From: Arthrobacter sp. NicSoilB8 | Lineage (GTDB): Bacteria; Actinomycetota; Actinomycetes; Actinomycetales; Micrococcaceae | Length of the DNA: 64,000 nt | Direction: 5' to 3' | Assembly: GCF_019977355.1 (NCBI RefSeq) | Contig: NZ_AP024655.1 | Span: 1,240,001-1,304,000 of the forward strand | Shown here: in pieces, positions 1 to 7,354 of the stretch | Numbering within the stretch: the first letter of the stretch is position 1 | Layout: every line of letters begins with the position of its first letter | Position numbers and translations under genes: made by a program | The notes under the pieces: model-generated | Seen by the model: the letters and a program-made list of their open reading frames with translations, nothing else | The model's database searches: none | Told to the model about the DNA's origin: nothing

Positions 1-524
1 GTGGCGGTGACGGGCAGTGAGAACGCCGGTGCGGCCTGGGTGGTGCTGGTCCCGGTGGCCCCGGACGTCCCTGAGGTGCCGGAGGTGGCCTGGTTGCGGT
101 TGCCGAGCGTCCCGGCGTCGACGGCGGCCTTGAGGCTCGTGGTGACGGTGGTGGCCGACTGCCCGCCAGGGCCGCCCTGGCCTGTCCGACCGGACGCCGC
201 TTCGGCCGCAATGTCAGCGGCGTTGCGCAGGCGCAGTGCCTTGGTGCCGACCACGCTGCTGACGTTGGGGACGGCCGCCGCGGTGGCCGCCTGCGCCGAG
301 GTCAGCGGCTCGCCGCCGCCTTCGAAACCCTGGCCGCCGGCCGGATTTACGGTCAGGACAGTGCCTACCGAGGCGTTCAGCTCGGCGACCTTGCCGGTCA
401 CGGCCTGATTGGCCACGAGCATGGCCAGGGCAAGTCCGATGGCGACGGCCAGCACGGCCACCACAGCGGCCGTCCTGACCTTGTTTCGAAAGGCGTTGCC
501 TACACTCCGGGCAAGAACGCTCAC
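1..524 (-). CDS. FtsX/MacB-type ABC transporter permease (5' part only)
   Basis: The gene runs off the left edge, so only about 174 N-terminal residues are visible. It starts at a GTG (524) preceded by AGGAG four bases upstream. The protein opens with a basic helix (ARSVGNAFRNKVRTA), then a hydrophobic segment at about residues 19-42, then a Ser/Thr/Gly/Ala-rich extracytoplasmic stretch. This is the layout of MacB/FtsX-type permeases, where a periplasmic-core domain follows TM1. The opposite strand is also open here but encodes a low-complexity shadow. The partner ATPase would lie outside the window. Family is inferred from topology and the N-terminal motif only. Confidence 0.7.
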   Translation of the reverse strand, partial: MSVLARSVGNAFRNKVRTAAVVAVLAVAIGLALAMLVANQAVTGKVAELNASVGTVLTVNPAGGQGFEGGGEPLTSAQAATAAAVPNVSSVVGTKALRLRNAADIAAEAASGRTGQGGPGGQSATTVTTSLKAAVDAGTLGNRNQATSGTSGTSGATGTSTTQAAPAFSLPVTA

Positions 525-835
525 GATACTCCTAATTTTTCTTGGGTGTCTCTTGCCGGACGGAATGCCCGGCGGCTGCTCCCACAGTGGTACGGGCTGC
601 TGTGCGAACCTCCCGGCGAAGCTATGTCTCCGCTGTGAAGTGCCGGCCAGTGCCTGCCAGTGCCGGCCGGCCGGAGGCCCGCGGCCTGCCGGAACCTGCC
701 GGAGCCGGCCCGGTCCGGGGCACAACAGAGCCCCGGCCCTCCCTTGCGGGAGAGCCGGGGCTCTGTTGTCTGGTTTGCGCCGAGTTGGCTTGCGCCTGGG
801 CGGCTTGTGCCTAGATCTTGTGCCTAGATAAAGAA
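525..835. other. Intergenic region with hairpin and short GC-rich repeats
   Basis: This gap lies between the start of the FtsX-type permease and the end of chvE. It holds the permease ribosome binding site, a run of overlapping TGCCGGCC/TGCCGG/TGCCTGCC words at about 645-715, and the perfect hairpin listed separately at 722-769. No convincing coding frame was found; the plus-strand frames open here are arginine- and proline-rich shadows. Confidence 0.5.
722..769 (-). terminator. 16-bp perfect hairpin ending the mmsAB-chvE operon
   Basis: Arms ACAACAGAGCCCCGGC (722-737) and its exact complement (754-769) enclose a 16-nt loop. It sits 67 nt past the chvE stop on the minus strand. No T-tract follows, as is usual for actinobacterial terminators. 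Confidence 0.7.
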
Positions 836-1951
836 CTACTGCTTGGTGATCGGGCCGAGTACCGGATCGTTGACGTAGGCAGTGTGGACGTTGGCCTGGG
901 TCACGATGACCGGCTCCAGCAGGTACGCCGGAACAACCTTGACCGTGTTGTTGTAGGACTTGTCGTCGTTGATCTCCGGCTTCTTACCTGCCTGGATGTC
1001 GTTGACCATGACGATCGAGTGCTCAACGAGCGCGCGGGTGTCCTTGTTGATGGTGGAGTACTGCTCGCCCGCCATGATGGACTTGACGGACTCAACCTCG
1101 GAGTCCTGGCCCGTGACAACCGGGATCGGCTTGCCGGCGGCCTTGACGGAGGTGATGATCGCGCGGGCCAGGGTGTCGTTCGGGGACAGCACGCCGTCGA
1201 GCGAGGCGCTGCCGTAGGTGCCGGCGAGCAGGGTGTCCATGCGCTTCTGGGCGTTCTCGGCCTTCCAGCCCTGGGTAACGGCCTGCTCGAAGCTCGTCTG
1301 GCCGGAGAGGACCTTCAGGGTGCCGTCGTCCATCTTCGGCTTCAGCACGCTCATGGCGCCGTCGAAGAAGACCTTCGCGTTGGCGTCATCCGGGGAACCT
1401 GCGAAGAGTTCGATGTTGTACGGGCCGCTCGGCTTCTTGGCCTTCATGCCTTCCAGCAGGGCCTGGCCCTGGAGCACACCGACCTTGTAGTTGTCGTAGG
1501 CCACGTAGTAGTCCACGTTCTCGGTGTTCAGGAGCAGCCGGTCGTAGGCGATGATGGTGGCGCCGGCGTCCTTGGCCTGCTTGAGCTGGGTGCCCAGCTG
1601 CGCACCGTCGATGGCGCCGACGATGATGACCTTGTCGCCCTTGGTGATCATGGCGCTGATCTGGTTCTGCTGATCCGAAACGCCGCCGTTGGCGAACTGG
1701 ACGTCCGGCTTGTAGCCGGCCTTGGTGAGGCCGTCGTTGAACAGCTGCTCCGCCAGGACCCAGTTTTCCGAGGTCTTCTGGGGCAGTGCGACGCCGATCG
1801 AGGAGCCCTTCGGGAACGCTTCGCCGCCGGAGGAGGAACCGCCGGTAGTTCCGGTGTCGGAACGGCCGCAGGCTGTCAGCGCCAGTGCCGCAATAGCAGC
1901 GATTGCTGCTGCCTTTCCTGCTTTACCAATCATTCGCATTGCTTGGTTCAC
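836..1951 (-). CDS. chvE: Multiple-monosaccharide ABC transporter substrate-binding lipoprotein
   Basis: This is the sugar receptor of the mms importer. The 371-residue product opens with a lipoprotein signal: a basic start, a hydrophobic helix and the lipobox LTAC with Cys28, so it should be lipid-anchored outside the membrane. The rest fits the Peripla_BP_4 (ChvE/XylF) family, for example IGVALPQKTSENWVLAEQLF near the N-terminus and VTGQDSEVESVKSIMAGEQY near the C-terminus. It is the last gene of mmsA-mmsB-chvE. The start used is GTG 1951; ATG 1939 or 1933 are possible. The family takes up aldoses such as xylose, arabinose, galactose or glucose; the exact sugar cannot be read here. Confidence 0.85.
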   Translation of the reverse strand: MNQAMRMIGKAGKAAAIAAIAALALTACGRSDTGTTGGSSSGGEAFPKGSSIGVALPQKTSENWVLAEQLFNDGLTKAGYKPDVQFANGGVSDQQNQISAMITKGDKVIIVGAIDGAQLGTQLKQAKDAGATIIAYDRLLLNTENVDYYVAYDNYKVGVLQGQALLEGMKAKKPSGPYNIELFAGSPDDANAKVFFDGAMSVLKPKMDDGTLKVLSGQTSFEQAVTQGWKAENAQKRMDTLLAGTYGSASLDGVLSPNDTLARAIITSVKAAGKPIPVVTGQDSEVESVKSIMAGEQYSTINKDTRALVEHSIVMVNDIQAGKKPEINDDKSYNNTVKVVPAYLLEPVIVTQANVHTAYVNDPVLGPITKQ

Positions 1952-2011
1952 TTTCTTTTGGTGGTGTGGGGAGAATTGTGGGTCGTGGGTCGTGGGTAAC
2001 GGGGGACCAGA

Positions 2012-3280
2012 TCAGATCCCCCTCGAGATGACCTCTTTGGTTTGGGTGGTTTCGTCCGCTTTGATTTCGCTGCTGCGGCCGAAGTTCTTCATGAGCATGC
2101 CGATGACGGACTTCTTGCCCTGAGACTTGTTGTAGACGTCAAACGCGACGGCGATCAGGAGCACCAGGCCCTTGATGATCTGGGTGAGGTCGGCGCCGAC
2201 GCCGAGCAGCTGCAGGCCGTTGTTCAGCACGGCCATGACCAGGCCGCCGATGATCGAGCCGATCACGGTGCCCACGCCGCCGGTGACCGCGGCGCCGCCG
2301 ATGAAGACGGCCGCGATGGCGTCCAGTTCCCAGCCGACGCCGTCGAACGGGCCGGAGGCGGTGGAGCGGCCGACGAAGATCATGCCGGCGAGTCCGGCGA
2401 GGACGGACATGTTCATCATGACCAGGAAGTTGACCTTCTTGGACTGCACGCCGGAGAGCTCAGCGGCGTGCCGGTTGCCGCCGACGGCGTAGATGTGGCG
2501 GCCGATAACGGTCTTGGAGGAGATGAAGCCGTAGATCAGGATCAGGACGGCCAGGATCAGGCCCGGGATGGGGAAGGAGGTGCCGGGCCGGCCGGTGGCG
2601 AACAGGTACGTGGCGTAGAGGATGGCGCCGCAGACCAGGACGAGCTTGAGGATGCTGACCCAGGCCTCGGGGACCTCGGCGCCGAGGGCCTTGGCGTTGC
2701 GGCGGGAGCGGATCTCGCTGAAGATCACGTACGCGACCGCGAGCAGGCCCAGCAGCAGGGTGAGGTTGTTGTACCCGGTTTTCGGGCCGACCTCGGGCAG
2801 ATAGCCGGAGCCGATGTACTGGAAGTCGCCCGGGACCGGGATGGTGTTGGACTTGCCGACGAACTGGTTGGCGCCGCGGAAGATCAGCATGCCCGAGAGC
2901 GTGACAATGAACGCGGGAATGCCGACGTAGGCCACCCAGAATCCCTGCCAGGCCCCGATCGCGACGCCCAGCAGCAGCCCGAGCAGGATCCCGACGTACC
3001 AGGGCAGGCCCCAGTCGCGGATGAAGAGGGCCACGCAGACGCCCACGAAGGCCGCGACGGAGCCGACGGAGAGGTCGATGTGTCCGGCGATGATGACCAG
3101 CACCATGCCGATGGCGAGGATCAGGATGTAGGAGTTGCCGTTGAAGAGGTTGATGACGTTGCCCGGCGTGAGCGTGCGGCCCTCCGTGAAAATCTCGAAG
3201 AACACGATCAGCGCAACCAGGGCGAAGATCATGCCGAATTGGCGGGTGTTGCCGCCAAAGAGCTTCTTGAGCGCGTTCAT
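2012..3280 (-). CDS. mmsB: Multiple-monosaccharide ABC transporter permease
   Basis: This 422-residue, highly hydrophobic BPD_transp_2 family permease forms the channel of the sugar importer. It shows the family pattern MVLVIIAGHIDLSVGSVAAF after the second helix and GRHIYAVGGNRHAAELSGV in the cytoplasmic loop that contacts the ATPase. A polar loop near residue 200 (EIRSRRNAKALGAEVPEAW) and the long length are typical of the GguB/MmsB branch rather than plain RbsC. It lies between mmsA (54 nt gap) and chvE (60 nt gap) on the same strand, which supports one operon. Confidence 0.85.
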   Translation of the reverse strand: MNALKKLFGGNTRQFGMIFALVALIVFFEIFTEGRTLTPGNVINLFNGNSYILILAIGMVLVIIAGHIDLSVGSVAAFVGVCVALFIRDWGLPWYVGILLGLLLGVAIGAWQGFWVAYVGIPAFIVTLSGMLIFRGANQFVGKSNTIPVPGDFQYIGSGYLPEVGPKTGYNNLTLLLGLLAVAYVIFSEIRSRRNAKALGAEVPEAWVSILKLVLVCGAILYATYLFATGRPGTSFPIPGLILAVLILIYGFISSKTVIGRHIYAVGGNRHAAELSGVQSKKVNFLVMMNMSVLAGLAGMIFVGRSTASGPFDGVGWELDAIAAVFIGGAAVTGGVGTVIGSIIGGLVMAVLNNGLQLLGVGADLTQIIKGLVLLIAVAFDVYNKSQGKKSVIGMLMKNFGRSSEIKADETTQTKEVISRGI

Positions 3281-3334
3281 TGTTTCAGTCCTTGTGTCCG
3301 GGGTGTTCGGATTGTTCTGTTTGGTCCCAAAGGA

Positions 3335-4891
3335 TCAGGCGGATTTGCGGGCGGACGTCATGAGTTTCATGAGGCTTTCCTGGCTGGCTTGGTCTTTGTC
3401 CAGCACGCCGGTGATGGCGCCCTCGAAGATCGTGTAGATCCGGTCCGAGAGGCCCAGCAGCTCGGGCAGTTCCGAGGAAATGACGATCACAGCCTTGCCC
3501 TGGTTGGCCAGATTCTGGATGATGCCGTAGATCTCGTACTTGGCGCCGACGTCGATCCCGCGGGTGGGCTCGTCCAGGATCAGCACGTCCGGGTCGGTGA
3601 ACATCCACTTGGCCAGGACAACCTTTTGCTGGTTGCCGCCGGAGAGCTTCGCGACGCCTTCCTCCACGGAGGGCGTCTTGGTCCGCAGCGACTTCCGGTA
3701 TTCCTCCGCGACCGCGTATTCCTTGTTCTCGTCGACCACGAAGTGCTTGCTGATCTTGCGCAGGTTCGCCGAGACCGTGGTGGCCTTGATGTCATCGAGC
3801 AGGTTCAGGCCCAGGGACTTCCGGTCCTCGGTGACGTAGCCCAGCCCGGCGTCGATCGCCTGGCGGACGTTCTTGAGCTGCAGTTCCTTCCCGTCCTTAT
3901 AAACATGGCCGGAAATGAAGCGGCCGTAGGAGCGGCCGAACACGGAGCGGGCCAGCTCGGTGCGCCCGGCCCCCATCAGCCCGGCGAACCCGACGATCTC
4001 GCCCCGGCGGACGAAGAAGCTGGAGTTCTTGCACACCAGGCGGTCCTGGATCTGCGGGTGCCCGACGTTCCAGTTCTTCACCTCGAAGAGGACCTCGCCG
4101 ATCTTCGGCTCGTGGTCCGGGAACCGGGATTCCAGCGTCCGGCCCACCATGCCCTTGATGATCCGGTCCTCGTCGACGCCGTCGGCCTTGACGTTCAGGG
4201 TCTCAATCGACTTCCCGTCCCGGATGATCGTGATCTCATCCGCGATCTGTTCGATCTCGTTGAGCTTGTGGGAAATGATGATCGAGGTGATCCCGCGGCC
4301 CTTCAGGCCCAGCATGAGGTCCAGCAGGTGCTGGGAATCGGACTCGTTCAGCGCCGCCGTGGGCTCGTCCAGGATCAGGAGCTTGACCGACTTGTTCAGC
4401 GCCTTGGCGATCTCGACCAGCTGCTGCTTGCCGACTCCGATTTCCTTGATGGGGGTGTCCGGGTCCTCGCGCAGCCCCACCCGGGCCAGCAGCTCGGTGG
4501 ACCGTTTCCGGGCCTCGGCCCAGTCGATCACGCCGCGCTTGGTGGGCTCGTTGCCGAGGAAGATGTTCTCCATGATCGACAGTTCCGGGATGAGCGCGAG
4601 CTCCTGGTGGATGATCACGATGCCGGCGTGCTCGCTGGCGCGGATGTCCTTGAACTCCTGGACCTCGTTCTGATACACGATGTCGCCCGTGTAGGTCCCG
4701 TACGGGTAAACCCCGGAGAGCACCTTCATCAGGGTCGACTTCCCGGCGCCGTTCTCACCGCAGATGGCGTGGATCTCGCCGGCCTTCACCCGCAGGTTCA
4801 CATCGGCCAAAGCTTTAACGCCGGGGAACTCCTTGGTGATGGATCGCATCTCGAGGATTAGCGGATCACTGTGCGTGTTGAGGGACGTCAT
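3335..4891 (-). CDS. mmsA: Multiple-monosaccharide ABC transporter ATP-binding protein
   Basis: This 518-residue protein has two fused nucleotide-binding domains, as in RbsA/XylG/GguA. Domain 1 has Walker [10 protein letters not shown], signature [14 protein letters not shown] and Walker [12 protein letters not shown]. Domain 2 has a degenerate Walker A (GLMGAGRTE), signature [15 protein letters not shown] and Walker [11 protein letters not shown]. Such asymmetry is normal for the class. It energises sugar uptake through MmsB. It is the first gene of the operon: a minus-strand promoter and the candidate ROK operator lie 70-110 bp upstream. GGAGG lies 11 nt before the ATG. Confidence 0.9.
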   Translation of the reverse strand: MTSLNTHSDPLILEMRSITKEFPGVKALADVNLRVKAGEIHAICGENGAGKSTLMKVLSGVYPYGTYTGDIVYQNEVQEFKDIRASEHAGIVIIHQELALIPELSIMENIFLGNEPTKRGVIDWAEARKRSTELLARVGLREDPDTPIKEIGVGKQQLVEIAKALNKSVKLLILDEPTAALNESDSQHLLDLMLGLKGRGITSIIISHKLNEIEQIADEITIIRDGKSIETLNVKADGVDEDRIIKGMVGRTLESRFPDHEPKIGEVLFEVKNWNVGHPQIQDRLVCKNSSFFVRRGEIVGFAGLMGAGRTELARSVFGRSYGRFISGHVYKDGKELQLKNVRQAIDAGLGYVTEDRKSLGLNLLDDIKATTVSANLRKISKHFVVDENKEYAVAEEYRKSLRTKTPSVEEGVAKLSGGNQQKVVLAKWMFTDPDVLILDEPTRGIDVGAKYEIYGIIQNLANQGKAVIVISSELPELLGLSDRIYTIFEGAITGVLDKDQASQESLMKLMTSARKSA

Positions 4892-4960
4892 CTGCCCTTA
4901 CGCCTCCAATGCATGACTTCGTTGTCCGCCCCTGCAAACCGCAGGGCCGTCTGATGGAAA

Positions 4961-4989
4961 AGTAAACTGGATCACGCCCTTGTCGTCAA
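4961..4989 (-). promoter_or_regulatory. Probable promoter of mmsA-mmsB-chvE
   Basis: Read on the minus strand, TTGACG (-35, 4989-4984) and TTTACT (-10, 4966-4961) are separated by exactly 17 bp, giving a leader of about 60 nt to the mmsA ATG. The -35 element lies inside the repeated 26-nt motif at 4979-5004, so a bound repressor would block polymerase. Confidence 0.55.
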
Positions 4990-5004
4990 GTCTTTAACGC
5001 AACG
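4979..5004. promoter_or_regulatory. Candidate ROK operator, copy A (mmsA promoter)
   Basis: The site reads CTTGTCGTCAAG, three variable bases, TTAACGCA, then ACG. Its core is an inverted repeat CTTG-N4-CAAG. It matches copy B at 6238-6263 in 20 of 26 positions in the same register, and it overlaps the -35 element of mmsA. Binding by the adjacent ROK protein is inferred. Confidence 0.55.
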
Positions 5005-5021
5005 GGCGGATAACGAAATGG

Positions 5022-6212
5022 TTAGTTGCGCCTGATTCCGGCGTGCTGGAAGACCAAAGCCGTGGCCCCGAGGGCCTCCGCACGGTCGCCCAGGGACGAC
5101 ATCGTGAGGGTGGTTGTCTCGCCGATGACCGGCACCGCGTGGCGGATCAGGCCTCGCCGGATCGGGTCCAGGAGGAGTTCGCCGAGTCCCGCCAGCGGGC
5201 CGCCGACCACAATGACTTCGGGGTTGATCAGGTTCGCCACGTTGCCCAGGGCGCGTCCGACCGCGAGGCCGGCGTCGTCCACCACGCGCAGCGTCGCGGA
5301 GTCCCGTTCCAGGGCCTTCCGGACGATGTCCCCGGGCGTGAGCGGCCGGTCCTCGCCGCGGCTTAGGAGCTCGATCATGGTGGTGGTGGACGCGATGGTT
5401 TCCAGGCAGCCGCGGTTCCCGCAGCGGCAGATCAGCCCGTGCTCGTGTATGGTGGCGTGGCCGATTTCGCCGGTGATGCCGACGTTGCCGTAGTACGGGA
5501 CGCCGTTGAGGATCAGCCCGGCGCCGATGCCTGAGCCGATCTTGAGGAACATCAAGTTGCTGATGCCGCTGTGCGGGCCCCAGGTGACCTCGGAGAGGGC
5601 GCCCAGATTGGCGTCGTTGTCGACGAATACGGGCAGGTCAAGCGCTTCTTCGAGGCGTTGGAGGATGTTGATGCCCACCCATTCGGGCAGGATCGCGCCC
5701 TGCGCCACGGTGCCGGTGCGGCGGTCGATGGGACCGGGAATTCCGACGCCGGCACCCACCAGGGCGCTGCGCTCCACGCCGCTTTCTGCGAGCAGCCGGT
5801 CCAGCACGCCGACGGCGGCCTGGATCCCCTCCTCGGCATGGTGGCCCAAGGGGAGCAGGACCGACTCCTCGGCAATGACGTGGTAGCTAAGCGAGGCCAG
5901 CACCACGCGCAGGTGGCGCCGGCCGAAGTCGATCCCGACGGCGACGGCCCCGTTGCTGTTGAGCCGCACGTTCAGCGCGCGCCGGCCGGAGCTCGTGATC
6001 GGCTCGGTGGATGCCAGCCCGGCGTCCTGCATGATCTTGACGATGTTCGAAACCGTGGCCGTGGAGAGGCCCGTCTGGCGGGCCAGTTCCGCCTGCGTGG
6101 AAGGGCCCGCGAGGAGGCATTCGATGATCCGCTGCTGGTTCAGATGCCGGAGGGCGGACTGCGATCCCGGGTTCTTGGTTCGGCTCCTCGTTGAGCGCGT
6201 TGGTGAGGGCAT
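5022..6212 (-). CDS. ROK-family transcriptional repressor of the sugar operon
   Basis: The product has an N-terminal winged helix-turn-helix (QQRIIECLLAGPSTQAELARQTGLSTATVSNIVKIMQDAGL) followed by a ROK sugar-kinase-like domain with the zinc motif CRCGNRGCLE and GEIGHATIH. NagC, Mlc and XylR have this architecture. The chosen ATG 6212 starts MPSPTRSTRS; a TTG at 6248 is also in frame but lies inside the repeated operator motif, so it is unlikely. The gene sits upstream of and on the same strand as mmsA, which suggests it senses the imported sugar and controls both itself and the transporter. The effector is unknown. Confidence 0.85.
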   Translation of the reverse strand: MPSPTRSTRSRTKNPGSQSALRHLNQQRIIECLLAGPSTQAELARQTGLSTATVSNIVKIMQDAGLASTEPITSSGRRALNVRLNSNGAVAVGIDFGRRHLRVVLASLSYHVIAEESVLLPLGHHAEEGIQAAVGVLDRLLAESGVERSALVGAGVGIPGPIDRRTGTVAQGAILPEWVGINILQRLEEALDLPVFVDNDANLGALSEVTWGPHSGISNLMFLKIGSGIGAGLILNGVPYYGNVGITGEIGHATIHEHGLICRCGNRGCLETIASTTTMIELLSRGEDRPLTPGDIVRKALERDSATLRVVDDAGLAVGRALGNVANLINPEVIVVGGPLAGLGELLLDPIRRGLIRHAVPVIGETTTLTMSSLGDRAEALGATALVFQHAGIRRN

Positions 6213-6237
6213 GCTATGAAGCGTGACGCATCGGCGG

Positions 6238-6263
6238 CTTGTAGTCAAGAAGTTAACGCATTG
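6238..6263. promoter_or_regulatory. Candidate ROK operator, copy B (upstream of the ROK gene)
   Basis: The site reads CTTGTAGTCAAG, three variable bases, TTAACGCA, then TTG, repeating copy A. It lies 26 bp upstream of the ROK start, suggesting autoregulation. Confidence 0.5.
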
Positions 6264-6457
6264 ATAACGGCAGCCCCGGTTTCAGGGGACGCGACGGGCC
6301 CGCGGGCCTCCCGGCCTCCATGGGCGGGACGTTCCGCCCTGTTCGCCCGCCACCCGGGCGGAAATGCACCAAATGCGGCATTGCGGGCCGCGGCTACTCT
6401 GGGACCAGAGAGTCCGCAGTGCTCCTGCGGAAGGACCCGAAGAGTCATGAGGTAGTA

Positions 6458-7306
6458 ATGGTGCTGCTGGCCCTGATGCAGGCGAACGCCGCCGTGCTGG
6501 ATGTGACGGCGAACTGCGCCGCGGTGGACGAGGCGGCCCGCGAGGCGTCCGCCGCCGGTGCGCAGCTGCTGCTGACGCCGGAGCTTTTCCCCGTGGGCTA
6601 CGCGCCGCTCCGGCTGCGGTCAGGCTTCGATCCGGGCACGCTGCCTGCGCTCCGGGAAGCCCTGGCCGGCATCGCCCGGCGCCACAACATCGCTCTCGTC
6701 TACAGCCTCCCCGCCGTCACGCCGGCCGGGGAGTGGCACATCTCTGCCTCCCTGGTTGACGCGTCCGGCGACGAGCTGCTCAGTTACGACAAGGTGCACC
6801 TGTTCGGCCCCGAGGAGCGGGCGGCGTTTACGCCCGCCGCGGCGGCGCCCGGCGTCGTCGACTTCCACGGGCTCAAGACGGCCCTGGTGATTTGCTACGA
6901 CATCGAGTTTCCCGAGTCCGCACGGGCCGCCGCCGTGCGCGGCGCCGAACTGCTGCTGGTGCCGACGGCACTCGCGGGCGGGTTCGAGGCCGTGCCCCAG
7001 GTGCTGGTCCGGGCCAGGGCGCTGGAGAACCAGCTGACGGTGGCGTACGCCAACCACGCCGGCACGGAGGAAGGCTACGACTTCCGCGGCGGCAGCATCG
7101 TGGCGGGCCCGGACGGAACGGCCCTGGCTGTGGCCGGACCCGGGCCGGAACTGCTCTTTGTCGAGCTGGGAGGGGCCGAGCTGGGAGGGGCCGAGCACGC
7201 CGCCGGGGACGGCAGGGACGACGCGGACCGGGCAGGTGACGCGGACGACGCCGTCGCGTACCTGCGTGACCGCCGCCCCGACATCTACCGGTCCTGGGAC
7301 ATCTGA
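6458..7306 (+). CDS. davA: 5-aminovaleramide amidohydrolase (nitrilase superfamily)
   Basis: This 282-residue carbon-nitrogen hydrolase probably converts 5-aminovaleramide to 5-aminovalerate, step two of lysine breakdown by the monooxygenase route. The catalytic triad is visible: Glu42 (LLTPELFPVGY), Lys112 (YDKVHLFGPEE) and Cys146 (VICYDIEFPES). The function rests on the family plus co-location with davB. The ATG at 6458 follows an AGG-containing leader. The C-terminus contains an in-frame 15-bp tandem duplication giving ELGGAELGGAE and an acidic linker. The stop codon lies inside a 35-bp tandem repeat shared with the convergent PucR gene. An omega-amidase or N-carbamoylputrescine-type activity is the main alternative. 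Confidence 0.75.
   Translation: MVLLALMQANAAVLDVTANCAAVDEAAREASAAGAQLLLTPELFPVGYAPLRLRSGFDPGTLPALREALAGIARRHNIALVYSLPAVTPAGEWHISASLVDASGDELLSYDKVHLFGPEERAAFTPAAAAPGVVDFHGLKTALVICYDIEFPESARAAAVRGAELLLVPTALAGGFEAVPQVLVRARALENQLTVAYANHAGTEEGYDFRGGSIVAGPDGTALAVAGPGPELLFVELGGAELGGAEHAAGDGRDDADRAGDADDAVAYLRDRRPDIYRSWDI
7163..7192 (+). repeat. 15-bp in-frame tandem duplication inside davA
   Basis: GAGCTGGGAGGGGCC occurs twice in direct succession (7163-7177 and 7178-7192), doubling the peptide ELGGA just before the acidic C-terminal linker. Confidence 0.9.
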
Positions 7307-7354
7307 CCCGCGGGAGCGCCTACCGGTCCTGGGACATCTGACCCGCGGGAGCGC
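7285..7354. repeat. 35-bp perfect tandem duplication across two convergent stop codons
   Basis: The unit starting CTACCGGTCCTGGGACATCT is present at 7285-7319 and again, base for base, at 7320-7354. Copy 1 carries the end of davA (stop TGA 7304-7306). Copy 2 carries the last codons of the convergent PucR gene, whose stop is at 7322-7320. The duplication therefore separates two 3' ends that would otherwise overlap. Confidence 0.95.

Noticed and set aside
1..408. Plus-strand open frame at the left edge
   Set aside because: Low-complexity Val/Ala/Pro composition; the minus strand gives a coherent permease with ribosome binding site and transmembrane helix.
2042..4861. Very long plus-strand open frame (over 900 codons) opposite mmsA and mmsB
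   Set aside because: High-GC codon bias keeps the antisense frame open; the product is Asp/Gly/Val/Gln-rich without domains, while the minus strand shows clear ABC motifs.
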